A DNA stretch of 57,190 nt, taken from contig KE561226.1 in the NCBI GenBank assembly GCA_000442015.1, forward strand, positions 1,992 to 59,181. The letters are read 5' to 3'. How positions within the stretch are numbered: the stretch's first letter is position 1; the number at the start of each line of letters is the position of its first letter. A model generated the notes under the pieces. It saw nothing but the letters and a program-made list of their open reading frames with translations. It made no database searches and was not told the origin of the DNA. Source of the DNA: Rozella allomycis CSF55. Lineage: Eukaryota; Rozellomycota. This document shows, in pieces, positions 1-9,835 of the stretch. The position numbers and the translations under genes are program-made.

Positions 1-338
1 AAAATAAAAAGTGCGAGGGAAAAAATATTCACCATTGAACGACCTTGTCGAAAATTTTCCGCCACCGGATTTTTACTCTTGACATTCGATATCTTCTAAA
101 ATGATATTTAAATTTAAGATGAGACAATAGTTACTAATATTAACAAGCGATATCAATGTTGCTGATTCATAGTTGCTTAAATATTACAATTTCACATTGA
201 GTGGTAAGTGATCGATAAATTTGCATTTTTTAGAATAAAATTTTAATTTTATTTTGTTACTTTGTCAAAGGTCAGGTAGCTAAGGGGCCAAGGGCCAAGA
301 AGTTTGAAATATCAGGAATGGGTAAAAAGTAAAAAATN

Positions 339-635
339 TGCATCATATTTCGCTCGCATTTCAACATCTTTTAAAATTGAGTAGGCGTTTCCGATTTCGC
401 TATAAATATGAGTCGAATTTTCATCTTCATTCTTATCAGGATGGTATCTATTGCGATATTTTTAATTGTATTACTTCTTTGATAGCATCCTATAAGATCT
501 AGTGATCTCGGAAAGAGGAGCATTTCTTTTCACTTTTAATACATCATAGCAAACCTTGTTTCGACAAAAAAGCTGGCTCGAAAAAACAGGTGTGGAAAGT
601 AAAATAAAAAGTGCGAGGGAAAAAATATTCACCAT
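339..635 (-). CDS. ER-type J-domain protein, DNAJC25-like (3' end missing)
   Basis: The start at 635 gives a signal peptide of about 20 hydrophobic residues, then a Cys-containing stretch and CYDVLKV, the usual opening of the DNAJC25 J domain. The frame stops after LSKK, but a 27-nt intron (about 456-482) joins it to YHPDKN, giving the HPD motif, followed by a helix ending in RAKYDA. The family consists of ER membrane J-proteins that stimulate Hsp70 ATPase. The gene runs into the N at 338, so everything after the J domain is absent. Bases 1-65 are a second copy of the first codons. It is divergent to the carrier gene at 960. Confidence 0.75.
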
Positions 636-665
636 TGAACGACCTTGCCGAAAATTTTCCGCCAC

Positions 666-959
666 CGGATTTTTACTCTTGACATTCGATAGATTCTAAA
701 ATGATATTTAATACCAATATATTTTACGACAACAGTTAATATTAATAAGCGATATCAATGTTGCCGATTGATAGTTGCATAAATAATTTCACACTAAGTA
801 GTGAGTGGTAAATTTGCATTTGTTAGAATAAAATTTTAAATTTATTTTGTGACTTTGTCAAATGTCAGGTAGCTAAGGCACATTGCTGAGCAAGAAGTTT
901 GAAATATCAGGAATGGGTAAAAAGTAAAAAAATCGAGTTCATTAGAAAATAGATCTGAA
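666..959. other. Divergent intergenic region
   Basis: This is the AT-rich spacer between the DNAJC25-like gene (minus) and the carrier gene (plus). Positions 601-931 are repeated at 1-337 with small differences. I see no ORF or RNA gene here; it probably holds both promoters. Confidence 0.5.
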
Positions 960-2250
960 ATGAAACTATCTAATGAAGCCATTGCTGGTGCTGGTATTGA
1001 ATGTTTACAATTATACCAAAGGCGCTGGTGTTGTGACATCTATTTTAGTTTGCCCATTAGATGTCGTGAAGATGCGATTACAAAGTCAGATAAATAATAC
1101 CAAATTTCCCGGCATTTCTAAAACATTAAAGGGAATTTTAAGAGAGGAAGGGATTAAAGGTTGGTACAAAGGTTTGGGCCCGACATTGTTTGGTTACTTC
1201 CCAACATGGGCGATATATTTTTATGTATACAATAAAATAAAGAGGAAAATAATAGAATATACTCCCAGTATTTTAAACTAAAAAATTAAAAAGACCACAA
1301 CGTGGAAGAAACAGATGTTTTTTATCATGGACAATCCCCCATGCCGCTGTGGATAAACTTGATTAGCGCCGTAGGCGCAGGATTGACCTCCACTACTTGT
1401 AAACATATAATTATGTCTTTTTAGTAACTAATCCTTTATGGCTTATCAGAACCCGGATAATGGTNAATTTACTTTTATGTATACAATAAAATAAAGAGGA
1501 AAATAATAGAACATACACCCAGTATTTTAAAATACAAAATTATAAAGACCACAACATGGAAGAGACAGATGTTTTTTACCATGGCCTATCCCCCATGCCT
1601 CTTTGGATAAACTTAATTAGCGCCGTAGGCGCAGGATTGACTTCCACTACTTGTAAACATATAATTAGGTCTTTTTAGTAACTAATCCTTTATGGCTTAT
1701 CAGAACCCGGATAATGGTAATTTATGTGATAGCGATAAATCAAGATCCAATCAAAAAATTCCACATATCAATATAGAAACGCGTTAGATGGTTTTAGACA
1801 AGTTTACATTAGCGAAGGTATATTCGGATACTTTAAGGGTCTTATCCCTAGCTTGTTTGGTGTTTTTCATGTTGCCATTCAGTTCCCCCTTTATGAATTT
1901 CTCAAATGGAACTTACGTATGGTCTTTTCTTGTTTTACAAAGAGGAAAGAGAACCGAACAAGCAACTTTATGATCGGGATATCATATTGGCGTCCGTCTT
2001 TTCCAAAATTGCAGCGAGTTCCATAACCTACCCACATGAGGTGATACGAACTAGACTACAAAATCAAACAGCCAAACCCTATAAATATACAGGAATCTTC
2101 CAAGCGCTTAAACTTATTTTTGCAGAAGAAAAGATCTACGGGTTGTATAAAGGATATTCCACTAATGTTGTTAGAGTGGTTCCTAGCGCGGCTATTACTT
2201 TATGGACATACGAGCAACTTATTAAATATTTATCGACGCGTGGAACCTAA
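960..2250 (+). CDS. Mitochondrial carrier, NAD/folate (SLC25A32/Ndt1) type
   Basis: Splicing introns at 994-1021, 1268-1293 (repeated at 1522-1547), 1399-1424 (repeated at 1653-1678), 1717-1744 and 1917-1942, all 26-28 nt, gives a complete three-repeat carrier. The three signature motifs are PLDVVK, PLWLIR and PHEVIR. The tryptophan in the second motif marks the branch carrying NAD, folate, FAD or pyrimidine nucleotides; GYFPTWAIYF after repeat 1 also fits SLC25A32/Ndt1. The expected site is the inner mitochondrial membrane. The start at 960 is the ATG that reads through the first intron into repeat 1. The N at 1465 lies inside the gene, and 1466-1716 is the second copy of exons 2-4, to be counted once. 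Substrate is not decided by sequence. Confidence 0.88.
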
Positions 2251-2315
2251 TAAAATTGATTCTAATTTTAGACGTGCTTTTCTATTGACTGTAAAATGAA
2301 GATATTAGATAGGCN

Positions 2316-2493
2316 GAAACCATATAAATATACAGGAATTTTCCAAGCGCTTAAACTTATTTTTGTAGAAGAAAAGATCTACGGGTTGTATAAAGGATAT
2401 TCCACAAATGTTGTTAGAGTTGTTCCTAGCGCGGCTATTACTTTATGGACATATGAGCAACTAATTAAATATTTATCGACTCGTGAAACCTAA
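2316..2493 (+). pseudogene. Duplicate 3' exon of the carrier gene (allelic end)
   Basis: The frame repeats the last 60 or so residues of the carrier (YKYTGIFQALK to the C-terminus) with a few changes, directly after the N at 2315. It lacks the rest of the gene, so I read it as the other haplotype's contig end and not a separate gene. Confidence 0.7.
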
Positions 2494-3400
2494 TAAAATA
2501 AATGATTTTATTTTTCTTCGTTATTTTATTTTTCTTCGTGCATTTAATGGACTGTAAAATGAAGATAGGCACATGACACAGACAAACTTGTTTAGGCATG
2601 GAGTGCATTAATTGTCTTGGAATATCCCGTATCCATCTGTTCTGCTGAGTTTTTATTTTATATTTTTCAGAGAGTTTCCGATAGCATCCCAGTAGAGATC
2701 ATTGGCATCAAACCAGTTCTTATTTAATGCGAATAATTTCAAGTCTAAGCCTCAATAAAGTTTTTGAAAAAGAATGAGTGAAGATTTAGAAATTAGTGAC
2801 TTTTATGGTGGAAATGAAAGTCGAGATGTAGAAGCCTTAATGTTTATGCAGAAAATGGTGTCGACAGAAGTGGTATGAGCTAAATGTACAAATTTTCAGA
2901 GTAGGTTAGCAAACTTGGGGCAAAAGTCAATCACGCTTTCGGTAATTTATAAAACCTATATGTATAGGTTAAAAATTTTTCTATTGTTTTAGATCTAAAC
3001 CATCCAAAGTACCCAAAAGCATTGAACAGAGTAGAGCTAAAGACTACATTTGATTTTGACAAAGTGAAAAAGGTAACTTTNGGAGGGTTTGTATACCGTA
3101 TCGCCATTGTTTTTTGATTAACTGATAATATAATGTATCTAGTAAGCATAGCACTTAAATCGACAATATCTCAATGTTTAAGTACCAATAAAGTAACTAA
3201 TGTGTTGGGAATAAAACGGAAAAAACTATCGCAACATTTAACGTTCGTTTAATGATTCTACGTAGTAATTCTCTTCTGAAGAGTTCATATTGTTGTTTTA
3301 TAGTGTTTCCGACAGGAACCCAGGAGAGATCATTGACATCAAACCGTGCTTAATTAATGCGCATTTCAAGTCTAAGCCTCAATAAAGTTTTTGAAAACCA

Positions 3401-3842
3401 ATGAGTGAAGATTTAGAAATTAGTGACTTTTACGGTGGAAATGAAAGTCGAGATGAAGAAGCTTTAATCTTTATGCAGAAAATGGTGTCGACAGAAGTGG
3501 TACGAGCTAAATGTACAAATTTTCAGAGTAGGTTAGCAAACTTGGGGCAAAAGTCAATCACGCTTTCGGTAATCTATAAAACCTACATTTATAGGTTAAA
3601 AATTTTTCTATTGTTTTAGATTTGAACCATCCAAAGTACCCAAAGGCATCGAACAGGGTAGAGCTAAAGACTACATTTGATTTTGACAAAGTGAAAAAGG
3701 TAACTTTCCCAATTCTATTTGAAAGATTTTAATTTCTGATCCTGTTGACTATCCTGGAAAAAAAGGATATAAATATGTCCATGTAAAACAATTGGGGAAA
3801 ATTTATAGGTCCTGTTATTTACCGATAAATCAATTTTCTTAA
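3401..3842 (+). CDS. Small conserved-looking protein of unknown function
   Basis: Four exons separated by introns at 3500-3526, 3569-3594 and 3700-3725 (27, 26, 26 nt) give 120 residues starting MSEDLEISDF. It is acidic at the N-terminus, with RLANLGQKSI in the middle and a C-terminal half containing LNHPKYPKA and YVHVKQLGK. There is no signal peptide, membrane segment or motif I recognise. A second copy of the first three exons is at 2774-3080, cut by the N at 3081; both copies keep the same intron sites and mostly silent differences, which supports real coding. I cannot name a family. Confidence 0.6.
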
Positions 3843-4254
3843 TAATGCCATATATTTATGATAATGCTTTGAAGACAGACAAAGGCATAAATGTTATCAA
3901 TAACCTAAATGATTGGCTTTTTATAAACGGATTAGGACAAAGAAGTCGCCATCGTATTGAGCAGTTTGATTGAAAGTTTTGAAGAAGTGCATAAATTTTA
4001 TATATGTCTTTTAAGTTTGCACTCATACCAAAATTTAAAAATAACCAAGTTTTCTGTGACTCTATTTTTAGAATGTCACGTTTCACGTCCGTGAACATTT
4101 CATGTAACTGCTACATATATGTGAAATCATTCTGGAGNTACATACCAAAATTTAAAAATAACCAAGTGTCTATTTTTAGAATTTCACGTTTCACATCCGT
4201 GAACATTTCATGTAACTGCTACATATATGTGAAATCATTCTGGAGTTCATAATA
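3843..4254. other. Upstream region of the metallopeptidase gene
   Basis: AT-rich spacer with the N at 4138, around which about 110 bp is repeated. Short open frames occur on both strands, but none shows coding character. It probably contains the promoter of the metallopeptidase. Confidence 0.4.
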
Positions 4255-4523
4255 ATGACCTTATGTTTTAATGACTTAATGACCTTATTCTTTGTTTCGA
4301 TAATGTTTACCAACAATAGTGCATCGCTCAACCTAAGCATTGGGGAAAATACCTTCAGTTTAGCCTTAAATGAAACTACAAACCTTTCTTCACGTGATAA
4401 TAATGTACGCCAATACATAGGTTTTGTCGAGGGATATAATAATAGCTATGTTGTTGCTACCGCTAATGATTACGGAATTTTCCATGCATTATTGGAAGTA
4501 GAAGACCACTATTTTTCTNTTTA

Positions 4524-5825
4524 ATGACCTTATTCTTTGTTTCGATATTGTTTACCAACAATAGTGCATCTCTCGACCTAAGCATTGGAGAAAATATCTT
4601 CAGTTTAGCCTTAAATGAAACTACAAACCTTTCTTCACGTGATAAGAATGTACGCCAGTACATCGGTTTTGTCGAAGGATATAATAATAGCTATGTTGTT
4701 GCTGCCGCTGATAATTACGGAATTTTCCATGCATTATTGGAAGTAGAAGACCACTATTTTTCTTACAGCAAACCAATCGATGAAGCTCGTCCTCCAAATG
4801 CAACATTATATTCTATGGATAGCTCATTCCTTGACAATGAGAATGAAGACAAAATCTTCTGTGGTAATTTCGCCAAGCCTAGAAGTCTTCTGCCCAAATT
4901 TAAAACAATAAGATTAGACAGGGAGATTAATGTTCATTTTACAAAGAAAAGACCTTCGTATAATTGTCCTCTTGGTGTTCACCTTCATTCTACATATATT
5001 CAGAGACATGGAGACGGAGATTTTCAGAAAGCCAAGAGACATGCTATTGAAGTATTAAGTGAGTCTATTGATATAATTTATCGTCAAGTTGGTGTTCGCA
5101 TTCCCATTCAATATATTTCACCCTTACAAACTATCAACCCAAAAAGAACAAAGCGTGAAAATGCTAAAATAACCGGACAAGAAATATTGGACGAAATGAA
5201 ATCATTGTTAAAAAATGACAAATTAATACCCGAAAGTTTAAAACATCGAGAATCCATGAAAATATGTGTTTATCACACTTTAACGCATATAGATGATCCT
5301 TCAATTCTTGGATTAGCTTATACAGATGAAATGTGTTCTAGGGATAATTTGAACATTGGTATGTCAACCACAATGAGCTTTGGTAAACCCATCAAACAAC
5401 ATATTGAGCCAATTGTTGTCGCTCACGAGATAATGCACAACCTTGGCTCTCCGCATGATACCGAATTCCAGAAGCCAGAACTTTGCGATCCTCCATCAAA
5501 GTATTTAATGTCCCCATATTTGCCCAAAGGAAAAAATGCGAAAATAGCGTCGCCTTGCACAAGAGAAATAGTTGCCAGAAGATTGGAAGAAGCAAACAGT
5601 TGTGTTGTACCTTTGTCTGAAGACGAATGCCGGAATAGCGAGTTTTTACCACCGGCTCCAAGCGGTCATAGCTATGTAGCTTGTAGTATTCGTTATCCTG
5701 AATCTGGATGTCTACTTATATGCCAAGATCCAGATAAGCCTGGTATATGTACTTCTTTTGAAGATAAAAGGGGTGTGCCAGTGATGAGACAGAGCGCTTC
5801 AGAATTATGCAACACAAACAAATAA
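4524..5825 (+). CDS. Secreted ADAM/reprolysin-like zinc metallopeptidase
   Basis: An uninterrupted frame of 433 residues. It opens with a short hydrophobic signal-like segment. Residues 301-312 are HEIMHNLGSPHD, the M12B zinc site with the catalytic Glu at 302 and the third His at 311. Residues from about 125 carry the metallopeptidase fold; GLAYTDEMCS precedes the zinc site as in ADAM10/17. A dibasic KRTKR at about 207-211 could be cleaved. The last 70 residues are Cys-rich, a short disintegrin-like tail, and there is no transmembrane segment, so secretion is likely. The allelic copy at 4255-4518 carries an upstream in-frame ATG, so the true start may be nine codons earlier. Role as a host-directed protease is inference. 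Confidence 0.85.
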   Translation: MTLFFVSILFTNNSASLDLSIGENIFSLALNETTNLSSRDKNVRQYIGFVEGYNNSYVVAAADNYGIFHALLEVEDHYFSYSKPIDEARPPNATLYSMDSSFLDNENEDKIFCGNFAKPRSLLPKFKTIRLDREINVHFTKKRPSYNCPLGVHLHSTYIQRHGDGDFQKAKRHAIEVLSESIDIIYRQVGVRIPIQYISPLQTINPKRTKRENAKITGQEILDEMKSLLKNDKLIPESLKHRESMKICVYHTLTHIDDPSILGLAYTDEMCSRDNLNIGMSTTMSFGKPIKQHIEPIVVAHEIMHNLGSPHDTEFQKPELCDPPSKYLMSPYLPKGKNAKIASPCTREIVARRLEEANSCVVPLSEDECRNSEFLPPAPSGHSYVACSIRYPESGCLLICQDPDKPGICTSFEDKRGVPVMRQSASELCNTNK

Positions 5826-6580
5826 ATCATGCAGTTTAATATAACTAGTATATTATTATCGCAATTTTCCACCTCATGGCTCATAGTGACTACTTCACTT
5901 ATAAGAGACTGAATAATTAATATAATAGAAGCGAAATGGATGCATCAGCATGTTGTGTGTAGTGTAGGTTTTGGAATATCAGAGGAATAGTATTAAGATA
6001 TGTAGTCTATTTTACCTGTTGAAGACAACAAAGAAAAAAATACGACAAAATACACAACTTCATGACTTACTCGGAATTAAACAACATTTGGGCGGGAAAG
6101 AACGTGTTTATGGGTTTGTTGCTTCTAGACCACTAATTACTTATAAGATGTTAACAACTGATTCAGACAGACGCAAATTAACATTTTCTTATTTCTAATT
6201 CAGGGATAGTGTTTTCACTACTGTCTTCCGTAGCACCCAAGACTTCATTTATAGCAGTCTTTCTTCATTCGCATTCCAAATCTCTATTATCTTGATTTAA
6301 AATAAATGTTTAGAAATATTTACTCTTAATTAGGTTAATAATTTGGCTTTTTACTTTTTGCCTCACTGTGTGATTAAAAACTCAGTCTACCAAGTAGCCA
6401 CTAGGTGTGAAGTCACAGACCAAATTTAGGGCAAGCCCTAATCGAGAGCAAAAAATGTGTGCACATACTGGTTAGCGGTTTGAAAATGGCATTATCTCAT
6501 TTTCCACTAAGCCGGGTCGTAAACTCCCCTGTCGATTAAATAGATGATGTATTTAATAAAATAGGACTTTAAAATATATT
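5826..6580. other. Intergenic region, no gene seen
   Basis: Spacer of 755 bp between convergently transcribed genes. One 75-codon open frame (5971-6198) has no Met-proximal signal or recognisable motif and I take it as chance. I see no tRNA-like fold or strong repeat. Confidence 0.5.
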
Positions 6581-8600
6581 TTATTCCACTTTTTCAATAA
6601 TCCCTTCAACCGTGCAGCTATCTATTGCCATTTTTACCCGGTTCATAAACTCATTGATCGACTCTCCGTTTTCATAGTTAAGGGTACTTAGTTCTGTGCA
6701 TGTGAGAGCCATCGCGTGACGATACAGGTTGTCGTAAAAATTCCAGTTCATTTTAATGTCATTTGCTAACATCACAATATCACGTTTAAGTTTATCCAGA
6801 GTATCGAGAGACATTGTACTGATCGCCTCAAAAGTTTCATCTTGTTTTAGCTTGAACCATTTCGTCAGCTCTGCATTTTCTCCGAGCAGAGATGCACAAT
6901 AATTTGCAAACATAGTATAAACCTGCCCCTTGTGACCAACGCGATCATAAACAGGTATTTTATGAAGTGATATGGCAGTTAAAAATGATAAATCACCGGT
7001 ACAGCCAGTGAACAACCCACTTTTCTTTACATACAAGTTCATTTCAGTTGCATGCATTGGTGGAAATTTGGCCTTGATAAGCCCGTCTGTTGTTTCCATT
7101 GATTTAAAAAAATTAGCTAATACAACGATGCTTTGAGGTAAGCTTTTGTTCATGCTATGGAGTTTTCTGAGACTTACAGCTAATTGGTCGCAAAATCCCA
7201 AAGTTTTTGACGAACTGTAGCAAATATACACAGCGTGCTGGTTCAGGTCCCATTTTAATATATTTGGCTTTTCTAAATCTTCTGCTATAAAATTGTATTC
7301 AGGAACGTAGAGACCAACGTTTTGAATACCTTGGCCAGCTCCCACGTTACATATGTATCCATCACCACCGTCAAGTTCAACATAGGAGATAACTTTAACG
7401 CCCAATTTCCTATAATTCTCAAAATTTCTTATCGTTGGCAAGTATTTATCGAAAATAGGTCCTGTTACAAGAACCCCATTGTTTGGAATCCTCAAACGTT
7501 CATAAAACGCTTTGACATCTTGTGCTTTTTTATTCTGTGGATTTCCTAATGGCTTATTACTAAAAAATAATTTTCTAATTGAATGAACACCGCTTTCCAA
7601 GGAGTAGGTCTCTACAAAGTTTTCCGCTTTTACATTATAAAAGTCCAATGCAGATTTTTGAATTATGCTATCGTCATGGTCGTGAAGTACCATCCCGTAA
7701 ATGGGGCAGTTAGGACATTTGTAACTGATAGCTCTAATAGTTTCTAGTAAGGCATACAAATCTCCTCTTCCATCTGAAATCATTTCAGTGATAAAGTGAA
7801 ATGGAATGGGCTCCTTTAGTCTGTAATTCTCTAGCATTCTAAAGATTGCTCTTTGTGTAACCAGAACCTTGTTTGGAAACAATAAATGTTCTTTAGTTAA
7901 TCCGTATTCTTTTATAAATATATTTTGATCTTCAGGAGACAAATCCAATTCCACCTTGTTATAATACTCGCGATAGAGCGTTTGTGTTCTTCAAGTAAAG
8001 ATAAACCCCGATTAAAATCTAAAAGCTTTAACTTTGCGGACTTTATGTTTTCTAGATGCTGTTGAATAAGTTTTGAATTTTCTTGGTCATTCGAACCAGG
8101 TTTGTCAAATGTAGTTGGGACGTCTCCCGCCATCTCATCAAAATCTTTCACGCCTGTTTGACGATGTTTTTCATTTTGTTCTAAAGGATTATTTGTACTT
8201 TGATCATGAGAAGGTTGCTCGACAGGCTCTTCTACATTCTCAAAGTCCAAACCACCTTTTATTGATATTTCACTTACGGAAAGATCATCGAGATCATCTG
8301 TCCGTGTCGAACCTTGAATGTCTCTAATTATAAGCTGACACTCATTATTCCCATNGCTACTTTCTCCAAATCATCTTTCATTGATATTTCACTTACAAAA
8401 AGATCATCGAGATCATCTGTCGAACCTTGAATGTCTCTAATTATAAGCTGACACTCATTATTCCCATCGCCTTCAACTGGTCTCTCGGTTTCCCGTTTAT
8501 CATCAACATTCTTCTTTCTTGTTATAGAAAATGCGATTGTTATGACCGTTACAGAGACCAAGACTAAAATAACGAAAATCGACTTCTTGCTTAAGATCAT
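6581..8600 (-). CDS. Type II membrane protein with glycosyltransferase-like domain
   Basis: The N-terminus (start at 8600) is MILSKKS then about 18 hydrophobic residues, a signal anchor, followed by an acidic, low-complexity stem. The C-terminal 450 residues form one frame (6581-7954). Near its end, FTGCTGDLSF then AISLHKIPVYD resembles the nucleotide-sugar end of GT-B transferases; this is a motif impression, not a family assignment. A Cys pair (KCPNCP) lies in the middle. Stem and domain are in different frames around 7955-8030: a 44-nt intron would join them, longer than usual here, so an error is also possible. N joins at 8355 and 8684 repeat parts of the N-terminus. Topology would suit a Golgi enzyme. 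Confidence 0.55.
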
Positions 8601-9835
8601 TTTGGATGTGGCTTGGCCCAGTGTGAAAAGTAGTTCTAAAAATAGAGGCGGTAAATCAAAATAGAGGCGGTAGATATATATATNAAGACTAAAAAAACAA
8701 AGATTGACTTTTTGCTTAAGATCATTTTGGATGTGTGGCTTGGCCAAGTGTGAAATGTATTCCTAAAAATAGAGGCGGAGTAAAAATAAATATAAGGCAA
8801 AAATAGATTAATTTACAGATTACTTAATACTGCTAGTTAATTTAAGACAGCCTTTCAATTTCAAAACATCAAACCCCAAAAGAGAAAAACAGAAACCCCT
8901 GACAATATATTTAATGCGAATGCAATTAAGTCGAAGATGTTATAAACTAAGAGTTATAGCTATGCACTAAAGATACATTGGATTTTCTATAAGCGTATGT
9001 GTTTACTTTGTCACACGCACCATAGTTCTTGGTTTAGCGTAGCAAGATGCCGAAAATGGGCTTCGGCATAATGACAATTATCGACTTCAAATGTTAATAT
9101 TTTAAGCGTAGACACTGACAATATAATATAATCCGATTGCATCGACTCATTTATCCTTCCCTATTACCCAATTACCTATAACCTTCCTTCCCTCATTTAC
9201 TCTCTGTTGTAGTTTGTAAACTTGTACCAACCGCTGAAGACTAGAAAGCAAATCTCAAATGATTGTAAATTTCAACAACTTTCAACATGTATCTTGATAC
9301 CAAACGCTGCATGATATTATATCTTTGGAATCACGAAATTTCCAAATGTCGTTTTACTGCCTTACTGCACAACCCTCAAGCGCAGTACTAACTTCTTTTG
9401 AATGCAATTTTACNACTTGCTAGTGCATTTATGATTTAAGGCAACCATTCAATTTTCAAACCGTTAACCCCCAAAAGAGAAAAACAGAAAAAATAGGCGA
9501 ATGCAATTATACACCCAGAGACAGAAGATCCATTGAATTTCCATTAGCATATGTGTTTACTTTGTCACATGCACCATAAGTTCTTGGACAGTGACAATTC
9601 TCGACTTTTTAACGTAGAAAATATTAACTTATAAATTATAATCCGATAGGCGATCGCATTGGCTCATTTACTTCCTTGCTACCCAATTATAACATTTCAT
9701 GTACTCTCTGTTTTAACCTTGTACCAAGGTTGAGGAGCTGCTGAAGACTAGAAATTTAAACCTCAAATAATTGTAAATTTCAACAACTCTCATGTTACGC
9801 AAGATTACGTATCTTTGTAATCAGGAAATTTCCAA
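8601..9835. other. Divergent promoter region, assembled twice
   Basis: Contains two diverged copies (about 8800-9413 and 9415-9903) of the sequence upstream of DDB1, each ending in the first DDB1 codons (ATG at 9346 in the left copy, 9836 in the right). The copies differ by many indels. No other gene is seen. Confidence 0.6.

Noticed and set aside
4255-4518. Second metallopeptidase gene
   Set aside because: It is a truncated copy of the start of the gene at 4524, ended by N at 4519.
5971-6198. 75-residue plus-strand frame
   Set aside because: No start context, motif or intron support. Probably chance.
6350-6540. tRNA-like stretch in the spacer
   Set aside because: I could not form a cloverleaf or find A and B box sequences in the right order.
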